A stretch of 64,000 nucleotides of DNA from Shewanella electrica (lineage in GTDB: Bacteria > Pseudomonadota > Gammaproteobacteria > Enterobacterales > Shewanellaceae). Below are positions 36,735 through 45,549 of the stretch, one piece after another. The notes below the pieces were generated by a model that searched no databases, was not told where the DNA came from, and worked only from the letters and a program-made list of their open reading frames with translations. Position 1 is the first letter of the stretch. Every line of letters starts with the position of its first letter. The stretch covers positions 124,001 through 188,000 of the forward strand of contig NZ_JAKOGG010000003.1 in assembly GCF_022321485.1 (NCBI RefSeq), written 5' to 3'. The position numbers and the translations under genes are program-made.

Positions 36735-38660
36735 CTAACGCAGGTTTTTGTCCAAAAAGTCTTTGATCGCTGCCAAGGTTTTTAAACGGTGATCTTGGTT
36801 GGACAAGTGATGATCACCGTATTCCAACTCGATAAACTGCACTTTTTTATCGGCACTTTCTAATGCACGATCCATGTATAAACTGTGTTTCACAGACACC
36901 ACGTTGTCATCACTACCGTGGATCAACAGCACCGGCCGTTCAATCTGTTTAGCATAGCTAACGGGCGAGGCGGCATCGAGCTTTTCAGCATCGCGACCAA
37001 ACTGTTTCCGCACCACATCGACGTTGGTAAAGAAGCGTGCTTGGCTCACCAAATAGGTAAGGTCGGTGACGCCACCAAAGCTGGCAGCACATTGAAAGTC
37101 TTTAGGATATTTAGCCACGCCCATCAGCGCCGCATAACCGCCGTAGCTGGCGCCGACAATACAGGTGTGTTTACCGTCGGTGTAGTGATTATCGACCAGA
37201 TAATGCGCCGCGTCTTGCAAGTCATCCTGCATCTCTTGGCCCCACTTTTGGATCGCTTTCATAGCGAAATCATAGCCATAGCCGGTAGAACCGCGAAAGT
37301 TGGGCTGAAAGACAATATAGCCTTGCTCCGCTAAGTACTGGCTCCAGTAATCAAAACCATCGTAATCACGCGACATTGGGCCACCGTGAGGTAACACCAC
37401 TGTCGGCGTTGCCACATCGGCTTGATAATCAGCGGGCAGCGTTAAATAGCCTTCCAACTCTAAGCCATCACGCGCCTTAAACTTCACTAGCTGTTTGTTA
37501 TGCATTTTTTCTGGCGTGACATCGGGATATTCGCTGCCGATATACACCAACTGACCAGCTTGGCGATCACCAATGAAAAAGCTGCCGCTATCTTCGTTAG
37601 ATTCCGAATACAGTAGATATTTATTGCCGTCCTTACTCATGTCCATGACGACGTTGTAGGCATGTGGAATCGCCTTAGCTAACGCTTGCTGTAACTGTTG
37701 GTAGTTGCTATCCCAATAGATGCGGCTGTCCTGTGCATTGGCGGTGACAAAGCCAGCAACATCCCCAGTTTGGTCGGAATATAGCAGTGAACCGGCCACG
37801 TCATAATCTTTATCAGCGTGCACTAATTGCCGCTGGCGCGTGGTTAAGTCCATCTTATATAGCGCATCTTTGCCATCATGCAGCGCGGTGAGATAGATAA
37901 TGTTTGGGTCTTTAGCAAAACCTTTGATGGTCACGCTCTCAGGGCTAAAGACATCAAACTCAAATAAGCGCTCGCGGGTGCCGTCATCTTTCAGCAGATC
38001 ATAGAAATAAGTGGTTTCCTCGCGGCCTACCGCAATGCGCACATGACCTTGGCGATCGGCAATCCAATCCATCACATATGGCGTGTTACGCTGCACTTGT
38101 ATGCGGCTGTTGTTATAGATATTGACCTTGTAGACGCCAGGTTGGCCAACTAACTCATAGTCGATAGCCATCAATATGTGGTCAGGCTCCTCTGGTAGCA
38201 GGCTGATAATGTTATCTTGGAACTGCGCCACCCGTTCACCGTCACGCTGTTTGACGGTGAGTTCTAACTTGCGTTTCCCTGTCACGTCATAGGTCATCAA
38301 ACGCGTGATGTTATAACTGACGCCCCACTCGCCACGCACATCACGTACACCAACTAACAGGGTGTGGTCATTGGCCCACTCAAAGCCGTTAAAAAACACT
38401 TTGAGATTATCAGACTGCACCACGTATTCACTCTGCTTAGTGTTCAGGTCATACACCACTAAGGTCAGTTGACCATGTTGGTTTTGCACATAAGCTAAGC
38501 GTTGCCCATCGGGCGACAAATCAAACTGACTCAAAAATGGTAGGCTGCCGTATGACTCGACACCGAGCGTGGCTGGCGGATTGGCTTCGGCAAAAGTCAT
38601 GGTGGGTAAAAGTAGTGCAGCGCACAGCGCCAGCGGCGCCAAAAAATAGGTTTTATTCAT
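36735..38660 (-). CDS. exported S9 prolyl-oligopeptidase family peptidase
   Basis: 641 residues from ATG 38660, chosen because it gives a clean signal peptide (FLAPLALCAALLLPTMTFAEA); upstream in-frame TTG/ATG codons lack an SD. A beta-propeller-like N-terminal half is followed by an alpha/beta hydrolase with Ser505 (GASYGGYAA), Asp584 (HGSDDNVV) and His617 (YGDHHLS). It would cleave short peptides, often as dipeptidyl or acylaminoacyl peptidase, in the periplasm. Monocistronic, divergent from the PepSY-TM operon. Confidence 0.92.
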   Translation of the reverse strand: MNKTYFLAPLALCAALLLPTMTFAEANPPATLGVESYGSLPFLSQFDLSPDGQRLAYVQNQHGQLTLVVYDLNTKQSEYVVQSDNLKVFFNGFEWANDHTLLVGVRDVRGEWGVSYNITRLMTYDVTGKRKLELTVKQRDGERVAQFQDNIISLLPEEPDHILMAIDYELVGQPGVYKVNIYNNSRIQVQRNTPYVMDWIADRQGHVRIAVGREETTYFYDLLKDDGTRERLFEFDVFSPESVTIKGFAKDPNIIYLTALHDGKDALYKMDLTTRQRQLVHADKDYDVAGSLLYSDQTGDVAGFVTANAQDSRIYWDSNYQQLQQALAKAIPHAYNVVMDMSKDGNKYLLYSESNEDSGSFFIGDRQAGQLVYIGSEYPDVTPEKMHNKQLVKFKARDGLELEGYLTLPADYQADVATPTVVLPHGGPMSRDYDGFDYWSQYLAEQGYIVFQPNFRGSTGYGYDFAMKAIQKWGQEMQDDLQDAAHYLVDNHYTDGKHTCIVGASYGGYAALMGVAKYPKDFQCAASFGGVTDLTYLVSQARFFTNVDVVRKQFGRDAEKLDAASPVSYAKQIERPVLLIHGSDDNVVSVKHSLYMDRALESADKKVQFIELEYGDHHLSNQDHRLKTLAAIKDFLDKNLR

Positions 38661-38940
38661 GGTGATATATTTGATCCAACCATTCATCCCCAACAACGCT
38701 TGATGGTATGAATCAACAACTCCTTTTGTTGTGTTATGGCGATTTAACAGGCATTACGACGTAAGCCGTTACAAATTATCATACTATTTCAAGTGGCGAG
38801 AATACGACCTATGTGCAGCAGTTCACAAATCACAATAGATGTTAGTTATTAATACCTTAGTCTTATCCGCTACGATTTGTCGCTCTCCTAAGCAAAAGCC
38901 AAATATGTGAGCCAAGACCAAGATTTACTTTTGACATATT
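38661..38940. other. intergenic region between the S9 peptidase and the PepSY operon
   Basis: A 280-bp AT-rich stretch with no gene, holding the promoters of the two divergent units. It adjoins the Fur-box candidate at 38941-38959. Confidence 0.5.
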
Positions 38941-38959
38941 GATAACGTTTCTCATTTTT
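38941..38959 (+). promoter_or_regulatory. candidate Fur box
   Basis: GATAACGTTTCTCATTTTT matches about 13 of 19 positions of the Fur consensus GATAATGATAATCATTATC. It lies 37 bp upstream of the PepSY-TM gene that begins the TonB-receptor operon, so iron-dependent repression is likely. Confidence 0.6.
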
Positions 38960-38995
38960 ATTAGCATCCATAGCTCTTAAGTCTGGGAGTAGGTT

Positions 38996-40162
38996 ATGCG
39001 TAAGTTGTCCAACCGTTTTTGGTTTGCTTTTCATGGCTGGTGTTCATTGCCAATCTGGGTGCTGTTTTGCTTTATCTGCTTAACAGGCACAGTGGCAACG
39101 ATAAGCCATGAGCTGACTTGGCTGACCAACGCCAACTCCCGCGCGCTTAACCCTGACAACCTGCCCGCCAAAGGTACCGCTGAGCTAACCGAAATTGTGC
39201 AGCAAGCCCATCCCACAGCGGATATTTCAGGCGTACTGCAGTATGAACCGTACATGATCTCGGCGGTGATTTTTAGTGACCAGAACGTGCCTAGCGCCGT
39301 TGCCTACGTCAACCAATACACCGGTGAGATCCAAGAGGTCAACCAAGGGATTACGTTTACTGGCTTCATGCGCACTCTGCATGGTTGGTTGCTGTTTCCT
39401 TGGCAACACGCATACAGCATCGGTTATTACCTCGTCAGCTCCATGGGCTTTGTGTTACTCGGTGCCTTGGTCAGCGGTTTGATGATTTATAAAAACTTTT
39501 GGAAATCGTTCACCCAACCACGCATCCGTTTCAACCAAGGGGCAAAGACCTTACTGGCCGATTTGCACCGTACTGCGGGCGTGTGGTCTATCTGGTTTAT
39601 GGCGATCATGAGCCTCACTGGCTTGTGGTATCTCGTCCAAGGCATTCTGATGCATGCTGACGTGGAGGTTGAGCCTCACGCACCGTTGGTGGCGATCAGT
39701 GAGCTACCGGCGCAACCTGCTGAAAAATTCCCTGTGAGCTTGGCACAAGCGCTAGACACCGCGAAACAACTGTATCCTGATTTCAAGCCAAGTTATGTGG
39801 GCTTGCCTGAACATAACCGTGACAACTATCACCTGTATGGCAGTGGCGCTAACCCGTTTTACGACCAATACGCCTACCAAGTCTCAGTCAACCCGTGGAG
39901 TGGTAATATCAGCCATCAGTTGGCCCCAGACTCCATGGATGCGGTGCAAACCGTGATGCACGTGGTTGACCCGCTGCACTACGGTACGATTGGTGGTATC
40001 TGGACCAAGATCATCTGGTTCCTGTTTGGTGTATTACTGACGGGCATGTCAATCACTGGCTTCATGATGTGGAGCAAACGCTTGATTGCTGTTCGTAAAG
40101 AAGCGAAAACCAAAGCATCCACCGCTGCTTCCAAGGCTACTACCGCTGGAGAATCACTCTAA
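38996..40162 (+). CDS. PepSY-associated transmembrane protein (iron-uptake type)
   Basis: 388 residues. Four membrane helices (about 12-37, 135-160, 195-220, 340-365) surround two periplasmic PepSY segments. Conserved histidines at membrane edges (FHGWCSLP, LHGWLLFPWQHAY, DLHRTAGVW, MHVVDPLHYG) are typical of PepSY-TM proteins next to TonB-dependent siderophore receptors, thought to act in ferric-siderophore reduction. First gene of the operon, preceded by a Fur-box candidate. Its stop overlaps the next ATG (TAATG). Confidence 0.88.
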   Translation: MRKLSNRFWFAFHGWCSLPIWVLFCFICLTGTVATISHELTWLTNANSRALNPDNLPAKGTAELTEIVQQAHPTADISGVLQYEPYMISAVIFSDQNVPSAVAYVNQYTGEIQEVNQGITFTGFMRTLHGWLLFPWQHAYSIGYYLVSSMGFVLLGALVSGLMIYKNFWKSFTQPRIRFNQGAKTLLADLHRTAGVWSIWFMAIMSLTGLWYLVQGILMHADVEVEPHAPLVAISELPAQPAEKFPVSLAQALDTAKQLYPDFKPSYVGLPEHNRDNYHLYGSGANPFYDQYAYQVSVNPWSGNISHQLAPDSMDAVQTVMHVVDPLHYGTIGGIWTKIIWFLFGVLLTGMSITGFMMWSKRLIAVRKEAKTKASTAASKATTAGESL

Positions 40163-40632
40163 TGGCACGATTAAAAGCGACGTTTTGGCACCGAAATAAG
40201 TTCAAATTGAGTGGCTTACTGCTGCTGTTACCGGTGTATTACCTGTACCAGTCACTGCATCCAAGCTTTCCTGATAGCTTGCAAGAGCAACAGATTGGCG
40301 CGTTTAAAGTAGCGCCAATGCCACTCGATCTGGAAAGTTCTTATCAGCACGATGGTGCCTATATCAAAGATTTTATGGTGCTGTTCAATCAAGGCAATCC
40401 TGAAGATATTCGCCAAGCCTTTATGAGTATCGGCCCCGCCCAGCTTGACCTTGCAACCTTACAAGATGGTGACTTGGGCATTCTGCACGGTAGTCGTTAC
40501 GGCAAACATGTGCATGCGATTGCGCCGGAAACGTTTAGCGCCAACGACCGCATTTGGCTCACCATTGAAAATTGGCAGGGTGAACTCAACACCATCTCGT
40601 GGTCCCTTCCAGCACAGTGGTTAGCGCACTAG
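40162..40632 (+). CDS. hypothetical membrane-anchored protein in the TonB-receptor operon
   Basis: 156 residues. One N-terminal membrane helix (about 15-30), then a predicted periplasmic domain with DGAYIKDFMVLFNQGNPEDI and VHAIAPETFSANDRIWL. I do not recognise the family. It overlaps the PepSY-TM gene by 1 bp and precedes the receptor by 92 bp, so a role in the same uptake system is likely. Confidence 0.8.
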   Translation: MARLKATFWHRNKFKLSGLLLLLPVYYLYQSLHPSFPDSLQEQQIGAFKVAPMPLDLESSYQHDGAYIKDFMVLFNQGNPEDIRQAFMSIGPAQLDLATLQDGDLGILHGSRYGKHVHAIAPETFSANDRIWLTIENWQGELNTISWSLPAQWLAH

Positions 40633-40724
40633 CCCAGCATTGATGCGAGGGAAGATACGCGCACTCATGGGTATCTTCCCCACCTCCCCCCAACCGTTAT
40701 TTCCTTAATCTTACGGAGAAGATC

Positions 40725-42989
40725 ATGGTTACTCTGCCATATCGACAGGCATTACTGCCTTTGGTCGTCGGTTCACTGTTGCTATCGCACAACGCAGCTC
40801 ACGCCGACGAGGCCGACAAAGCGATTGAAAAGATTACTGTTACGGGCGAAAAAGGCCGTCGCAGTATGCAAGATACCGCCGCCAGCGTTGATGTCACCAC
40901 GGCGTGGCAAATCGAGCAGGAAAACATTCAATCGCTGTACGATATTTTGAGTAAAACGCCCAATGTGAGCCAGATGTATGGCAACCGTGGTTTTACCATT
41001 CGTGGGATCAGCGATGAAGCGGGTGCGGTGAACCCACTGACCACCATCTACATTGATGGTGTGCCGCTACCAAGCCAAATTGCCGATACCGGCCCGAGTG
41101 ATTTGTGGGATGTGGCGCAAGTGGAAGTATTGCGTGGACCACAGTCGACCATTCAAGGGGAAAACGCCCTTGCCGGTGCGGTGGTAATTAATACGGAAGA
41201 TCCCTCCATGGATTGGCGCGGTAAGGCGCGAGTGCAATGGTCTGATCCCGATGATAAACGCCTGTCGGTTGCCACCGGCGGGCCGCTGATCCAAGACGAG
41301 TTAGCCTTCCGTTTTGCTGCGGACAAACATCTGTTTGAAGGTTATACCGACAACCCGACCCGTGGTAGTAAAGAAGATCGCCTCAATTCATTGATGTTGA
41401 GAGGTAAACTGCTATGGACGCCGAGTGCAATATCGGGCCTATCAGTCAAACTGAGCTACACCCGCGATGACCGTGACGGCCCGTACATGTATACCTACAA
41501 TCGGCTCGATTTGCCCGGTAGAGTTAACACCTCTGACTATGCCAACCGCTCCAATGCCCAAACCGATTTGGTGGCGCTGAACGTCGACTATCAGCTCAAC
41601 GATCTCTGGCGTTTGTCGTCCAATACCTCTTACAGCCAGTCAGATGTGCTGCGCCGTTATGATGTTGACCTACGTGCAGAAAGCATCGGCTGGGCCAATC
41701 GTGTGGAAGATTTCAAAGTCCTCACACAAGAGTTTCGAGCGAACTACCAAGGTGAAGATCTCAACGCTGTCATCGGCTTATACGCTTCGCAGCACAAGAC
41801 CAGCTCCCACCTCGCCACGCTTAACAGCATAGTTACGCCGCTTTCAACCATTAACGCATTACTGCAAAGTTATGGATTGGATAGTGATACTGCCACCACA
41901 GTTGCCAACAACTATGGTGCCGCCTTACCCATCATTCCGTTAGATTATCAGTCTGTTGACGATACTAAATCGGAAAACCAAGCGCTGTTTACTGACCTAG
42001 ACTATCGCTTGACTGATAGCTGGAGCGTGCAGTTAGGCTTTCGATACGATCACCAAACGTACGACTATAGTTCGGTCACCGGCGCCACCTTCACTGGCAC
42101 CCTACCCAACCCAGACGACTTTGCGCCAAGCGGCAGCACACTCAACCAACTGGTGGGCGGCATCAACAATGCGGTGCTTGGTTTAGTGTCACAAACTGCG
42201 GGGGATAACCCGTTAACCAGTACCACCAACGATACCTTTTTGCCTAAATTTGGTGTGCGCTATCATTTCAACGATGATGCCTCCATCACCGCAACCTACC
42301 AGAAGGCTTATCGCTCTGGCGGCACAAGCTTCAACATCGCTCGCAGCCAAGCATTTGAATACGCGCCCGAATATACCGATAACTATGAGATTGCTTGGCG
42401 GCAATCGCTCACCGGTTTAAACGCGATATTTAACGCCAACATCTACTATGTAGACTGGCAAGATAAACAAGTGACCGCCGCATTTGGCTTAAACAGTTAC
42501 GACACCCATGTAGTGAACGCAGGTAAAGCCCACTTATATGGGGTAGAAGCGTCGTTTAAACAGCAACTGAGCAGCGATGTGGACTGGTATCTGTCCTATG
42601 GCTACAGCAAAACCCAGTTTGATCAATTTGAGACAGTCAGCGGCGCGACGGTGAGTAACTACTCTGGTGAAGAGTTTAACTACGCCCCTAACCATACCGC
42701 ATCAGCGGGGGTGAACATCTTCCTCAGCGACAATCTAAGTTGGAATATCAACGCCAACTATCGCAGCAAGGTGTATAACGACATCTCGGCCAACCGCATT
42801 CAGTTGCCATCACGGACGCTGTTCAATACCCGTGTCGCTTATGATGCTGACAGCTGGAGCGCCTATGTGTTTGCACAAAACCTGTTTGACCGCGATTATG
42901 TGCAGTACATTCGTTTAGCGAATAATGCGCAGGACGGCATCATTGGTGCGCCACGTGTCGTCGGGATCGGTGTCGAAGCGCGTTGGTAA
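40725..42989 (+). CDS. TonB-dependent outer-membrane receptor
   Basis: 754 residues. Signal peptide (LVVGSLLLSHNAAHA), TonB-box-like EKITVTGEK (about 34-42), plug domain (about 50-160; VDVTTAWQIEQENIQ, RGFTIRGISDE, VEVLRGPQSTIQGENALAGAVVI) and a 22-strand-type barrel ending in the aromatic-terminated VVGIGVEARW. It imports a ligand using TonB-ExbBD energy. Context (Fur box, PepSY-TM) suggests a ferric siderophore, not proven. GGAGAAG is the SD. A terminator follows the repeat array downstream. Confidence 0.95.
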   Translation: MVTLPYRQALLPLVVGSLLLSHNAAHADEADKAIEKITVTGEKGRRSMQDTAASVDVTTAWQIEQENIQSLYDILSKTPNVSQMYGNRGFTIRGISDEAGAVNPLTTIYIDGVPLPSQIADTGPSDLWDVAQVEVLRGPQSTIQGENALAGAVVINTEDPSMDWRGKARVQWSDPDDKRLSVATGGPLIQDELAFRFAADKHLFEGYTDNPTRGSKEDRLNSLMLRGKLLWTPSAISGLSVKLSYTRDDRDGPYMYTYNRLDLPGRVNTSDYANRSNAQTDLVALNVDYQLNDLWRLSSNTSYSQSDVLRRYDVDLRAESIGWANRVEDFKVLTQEFRANYQGEDLNAVIGLYASQHKTSSHLATLNSIVTPLSTINALLQSYGLDSDTATTVANNYGAALPIIPLDYQSVDDTKSENQALFTDLDYRLTDSWSVQLGFRYDHQTYDYSSVTGATFTGTLPNPDDFAPSGSTLNQLVGGINNAVLGLVSQTAGDNPLTSTTNDTFLPKFGVRYHFNDDASITATYQKAYRSGGTSFNIARSQAFEYAPEYTDNYEIAWRQSLTGLNAIFNANIYYVDWQDKQVTAAFGLNSYDTHVVNAGKAHLYGVEASFKQQLSSDVDWYLSYGYSKTQFDQFETVSGATVSNYSGEEFNYAPNHTASAGVNIFLSDNLSWNINANYRSKVYNDISANRIQLPSRTLFNTRVAYDADSWSAYVFAQNLFDRDYVQYIRLANNAQDGIIGAPRVVGIGVEARW

Positions 42990-43000
42990 GTTCGAGACTA

Positions 43001-43140
43001 TAAGCTTTAAGCTTTAAGCGCTAAGCTGTAAGCTCGAAGCTCGAAGCTCGAAGCTCTAAGCTCTAAGCTCGAAGCCCGTAACCCGAAGCTCGCAACTCGT
43101 AGCTCGTAGCTCGTAGCTCGTAGCTCGCAACTCGTAGCTC
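43001..43140. repeat. heptanucleotide tandem array, 20 units
   Basis: Twenty consecutive 7-bp units in register, from TAAGCTT at 43001 to GTAGCTC at 43140. Unit types are TAAGCTT, TAAGCTC, GAAGCTC, GTAGCTC and a few variants (GTAACCC, GCAACTC). The shared AGCT core is itself palindromic. It lies 11 bp after the TonB-receptor stop and just before its terminator. Clusters of identical neighbouring units (three GAAGCTC, four GTAGCTC) point to slippage expansion. Confidence 0.93.
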
Positions 43141-43142
43141 TT

Positions 43143-43169
43143 AAGCCCGCCATCAACGGCGGGCTTTTC
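43143..43169 (+). terminator. intrinsic terminator of the TonB-receptor operon
   Basis: AAGCCCGCC (43143-43151) pairs with GGCGGGCTT (43158-43166) around a 6-base loop and ends in TT. It abuts the heptamer array. Confidence 0.85.
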
Positions 43170-43183
43170 AATTGTCAGCGCTA

Positions 43184-43603
43184 TCACGACTGGCGCAAAT
43201 TATGTAACAACACCTCCAGCCCTGCGGCTAACTGCTGTTGCTGCGCATCGGCCATGCCATGCAACATCTGCTGTGACAGTTGCTGCTCCAATGCGGTCGC
43301 GTGCTGTAGCAACGCCTCCCCTGCTGGGGTTAATAATAACTGCACACTGCGCCGATCTTGCGGATGCGGTTGTTTCAGCAGCCACGCTTTATCCACCAAC
43401 TCCGCTAACAAACGGGTGATCTGTGCTTTATCACGCCGTAACCGCTGCGCCACCTGCAATGGCGTCACCGTCCCCTCGGCACCGATGAGGCGCATCACCA
43501 GAAAATGCGATAACGATAGTTGGGGTAAATGCTGTGAAAACTGTGACTGTAGCGCACTTTTGTACGCCTCTAGCACCATAAAAAGTTGCTGTTGAATGCT
43601 CAT
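43184..43603 (-). CDS. MarR-family transcriptional regulator
   Basis: 139 residues from ATG 43603; the longer frame begins with a TTG without SD inside the operator-like dyad. Winged helix with LSLSHFLVMRLIGAEGTVTPLQVAQRL, the recognition helix DKAQITRLLAELVDK, and the wing HPQDRRSVQLLLT. It probably represses itself and the divergent DUF3861 gene through the dyad at 43606-43650. The effector is unknown. Confidence 0.9.
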   Translation of the reverse strand: MSIQQQLFMVLEAYKSALQSQFSQHLPQLSLSHFLVMRLIGAEGTVTPLQVAQRLRRDKAQITRLLAELVDKAWLLKQPHPQDRRSVQLLLTPAGEALLQHATALEQQLSQQMLHGMADAQQQQLAAGLEVLLHNLRQS

Positions 43604-43605
43604 AT

Positions 43606-43650
43606 AGTTGACTTTATCAATCAAATTTATTTTAATTGATTTTATCAACT
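43606..43650. promoter_or_regulatory. operator-like dyad between marR and DUF3861 genes
   Basis: AGTTGACTTTATCAATCAAA on one arm and, inverted, AGTTGATAAAATCAATTAAA on the other agree at about 15 of 20 positions. The dyad directly precedes the marR ATG and lies 34 bp before the divergent gene. AT-rich palindromes of this size are typical MarR operators. Confidence 0.65.
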
Positions 43651-43683
43651 AACTAATCCACCGCCAATCACTCCGGAGTATTT

Positions 43684-43959
43684 ATGCGACATCAATACCG
43701 TATCACCCTCGAGAAACTCGATGAGCAACAACAAACCACCCAAGCATTGAGCTTTGAAACCGAAAACCATGACGATATTTTTAATATCCTCAGCAAGGTT
43801 GACGGCAAATTTGACTTTACCGATGAACAAACCAAAAGCTTTATCATCGGCTTAAAACTGTTCGGTGAAGTCATTATGCAGCAACGTAAACACCCACTGT
43901 TTGAGGAGCTAGAGCCACAGATGAAACAGTTTATGAAAAAACTGAAACGAGGTGAGTAA
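43684..43959 (+). CDS. DUF3861-family protein
   Basis: 91 residues with GGAG 5 nt upstream. It matches DUF3861: RHQYRITLEKL, LSFETENHDDIFNIL, and the C-terminal LKLFGEVIMQQRKHPLFEEL. A small cytoplasmic protein of unknown function, divergent from the MarR regulator and probably under its control. Confidence 0.88.
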   Translation: MRHQYRITLEKLDEQQQTTQALSFETENHDDIFNILSKVDGKFDFTDEQTKSFIIGLKLFGEVIMQQRKHPLFEELEPQMKQFMKKLKRGE

Positions 43960-44295
43960 AAACGTCGTAAACGACTCATAGTATGTTGCCGAGGGTAGCA
44001 GTTTTTGTTCAAAAAATTAGCAGGGGATGCTATTAATAGGGGCTGTTGACTTTTGATGATCATTTTTGCAACTGACATCATGTGATGTAGGCTAGGCGGA
44101 GTGTGGTCACTCTCAGTTAAATGTCTAACGCTGAATATAAGTCATCTGCAATTAGGCACCATGTTCTATTGCAGCCGACCAGCTTAACTGGCTAAGCAGA
44201 ACCGACTGAACTGCACCTATAACGCATTGAATATCAAAAAATGACACACTAAAGCGTAACAAGCCCCCATTATTATTTCAGCTCAAGGACGACGC
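43960..44295. other. intergenic region upstream of the small exported protein
   Basis: 336 bp without a gene. The only structure noted is a perfect 14-bp palindrome, ACATCATGTGATGT at 44075-44088, which could be a regulator site; the regulator is unknown. Confidence 0.5.
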
Positions 44296-44718
44296 ATGAA
44301 CTTACGCCCATCATTAACCACCGTTATATTTTTATCATTATCTTGCAGCGCGATGGCCGCAGCGGAAAAGCCATTATTCAACAACTGTTATAAGGCAGAA
44401 CTGACCTACAACAACAGTGATCCAGCGCTGTTTAAGTCACTCGAACCCGATGAGCAATTCGAAAATATGCTCGATAGCAGCCAACCGATACAAGTGATTT
44501 TTCAACGAGATAAATGCAGTGCTACACCGATAATGCCCATCAATCCTGCGGCATCTGCAACCGAAAATTTCGCCCACGTGGAAGATGGTGATGTGCGTAA
44601 GATAAGTCAAACCCATGATGGCATACTCTACGATTTTAAGCAGGTATATGAGCAGGGGAAATGGCGCACGATAGCAACTTCACGTGAAGTAATAAGTGCA
44701 GAGATGGCGGGGAAATAA
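44296..44718 (+). CDS. small exported hypothetical protein
   Basis: 140 residues with AAGGA 6 nt upstream. A signal peptide (TTVIFLSLSCSAMAAAE) is followed by a mature part with two cysteines (NNCYKAEL and RDKCSATP) that may form a disulfide in the periplasm. No family is recognised. It is convergent with nifF and shares a terminator with it. Confidence 0.75.
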   Translation: MNLRPSLTTVIFLSLSCSAMAAAEKPLFNNCYKAELTYNNSDPALFKSLEPDEQFENMLDSSQPIQVIFQRDKCSATPIMPINPAASATENFAHVEDGDVRKISQTHDGILYDFKQVYEQGKWRTIATSREVISAEMAGK

Positions 44719-44742
44719 CTCAGCCATCACGCTATAGCCGTA

Positions 44743-44768
44743 AAAAAGCCACTGGTGAGTGGCTTTTT
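44743..44768. terminator. bidirectional terminator between the exported protein and nifF
   Basis: AAAAAGCCACT (44743-44753) pairs perfectly with AGTGGCTTTTT (44758-44768) with a 4-base loop; A-run and T-run make it usable from both sides. Confidence 0.88.
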
Positions 44769-44789
44769 GCTTACTAACGCAGGCATTCA

Positions 44790-45326
44790 CTACAGCGCAA
44801 GTTCGGCTTTCAGTTGTGCCACCCAGGTCGCCACGCGGTCGTCGGTTAAGCTGGCTTGGTTGTCTTTATCGAGCACCAAGCCAACAAAGCGATCATCCAC
44901 CACGGCCGCCGATTGGTTAAAGTCATAACCATCCAGTGGCCAACTGCCGACCACTTCAGCACCGCATTCCACCACCACGTCATACAACTCACCCAGTGCA
45001 TCGACAAACTCATCAGCGTAGGAGACTTGATCGCCTAAACCAAACAAGGCGACTTTTTTGCCGGCCAGATCTAACTCATCAAAGTTAGGCATAAACTCTT
45101 CCCAACTTTCCTCTTGGCAGTCGGCCGATAAGCCGGGCAGCTGTCCATCCCCAAGGGTTGGCGTGCCGAGGATCAGTATGTCATATGCCGCTAACGCTGC
45201 GGCATCGGCCCGGTTAATATTGACCGGTTTATCGGCCAAATCGTCACCTAACAATTTTTGCAGTTGTTTTGCCACTTTGCGGGTACTGCCGGTATCGCTA
45301 CCAAAGAAAATTCCAATCTGTGCCAT
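44790..45326 (-). CDS. nifF: flavodoxin, nitrogenase electron donor
   Basis: 178 residues from ATG 45326 (AGGGGGG SD); the longer frame would start upstream of the predicted transcription start. A long-chain flavodoxin: FMN-phosphate loop FGSDTGSTRKVAKQL (about 7-21), TPTLGDGQLPGLSADCQEESW (60s loop with the long-chain insertion) and LFGLGDQVSYADEF (90s loop). NifF passes low-potential electrons to the Fe protein. It is next to rnf but has its own sigma-54 promoter and NifA site, which supports a nitrogen-fixation role over housekeeping. Confidence 0.92.
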   Translation of the reverse strand: MAQIGIFFGSDTGSTRKVAKQLQKLLGDDLADKPVNINRADAAALAAYDILILGTPTLGDGQLPGLSADCQEESWEEFMPNFDELDLAGKKVALFGLGDQVSYADEFVDALGELYDVVVECGAEVVGSWPLDGYDFNQSAAVVDDRFVGLVLDKDNQASLTDDRVATWVAQLKAELAL

Positions 45327-45376
45327 GTTGCCCCCCTTGCCAAAATCCATATTCACTGAACATTCACTTGCTGAAC

Positions 45377-45392
45377 TGCAATTCGCATTCCT
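45377..45392 (-). promoter_or_regulatory. sigma-54 promoter of nifF
   Basis: On the minus strand AGGAATGCGAATTGCA keeps the invariant GG-N10-GC and a perfect TTGCA -12 element. Predicted start about 45366, some 40 nt before the nifF ATG. Confidence 0.75.
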
Positions 45393-45453
45393 GATGTATA
45401 ACCATGAAAAATAATGATTTTTTAATTCCAACTCATTACGCTACCGACAAAAT

Positions 45454-45469
45454 TGTCGTAAAGCTGACA
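45454..45469. promoter_or_regulatory. NifA upstream activator site of nifF
   Basis: TGT-N10-ACA within TTGTCG...TGACAA, centred about 95 bp upstream of the predicted nifF start. It shares the TTGTCGTAAAG half-site with the rnfA site. Confidence 0.75.
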
Positions 45470-45549
45470 ATTGCTGTGAACCACCGACAAAGCGCACCAT
45501 AACGAACGGGCTGCCAAAGCTCACACCTCTCTGCACGATGCATTTCGGG

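Noticed and set aside
43001-43140. Array of short repeats considered as CRISPR
   Set aside because: Units are 7 bp and contiguous, with no spacers and no cas genes nearby.
45475-45490. Second NifA site near nifF (TGT...ACA in the GTGAACCACCGACA region)
   Set aside because: The spacer is 9 bp, not 10, and the flanks lack symmetry.
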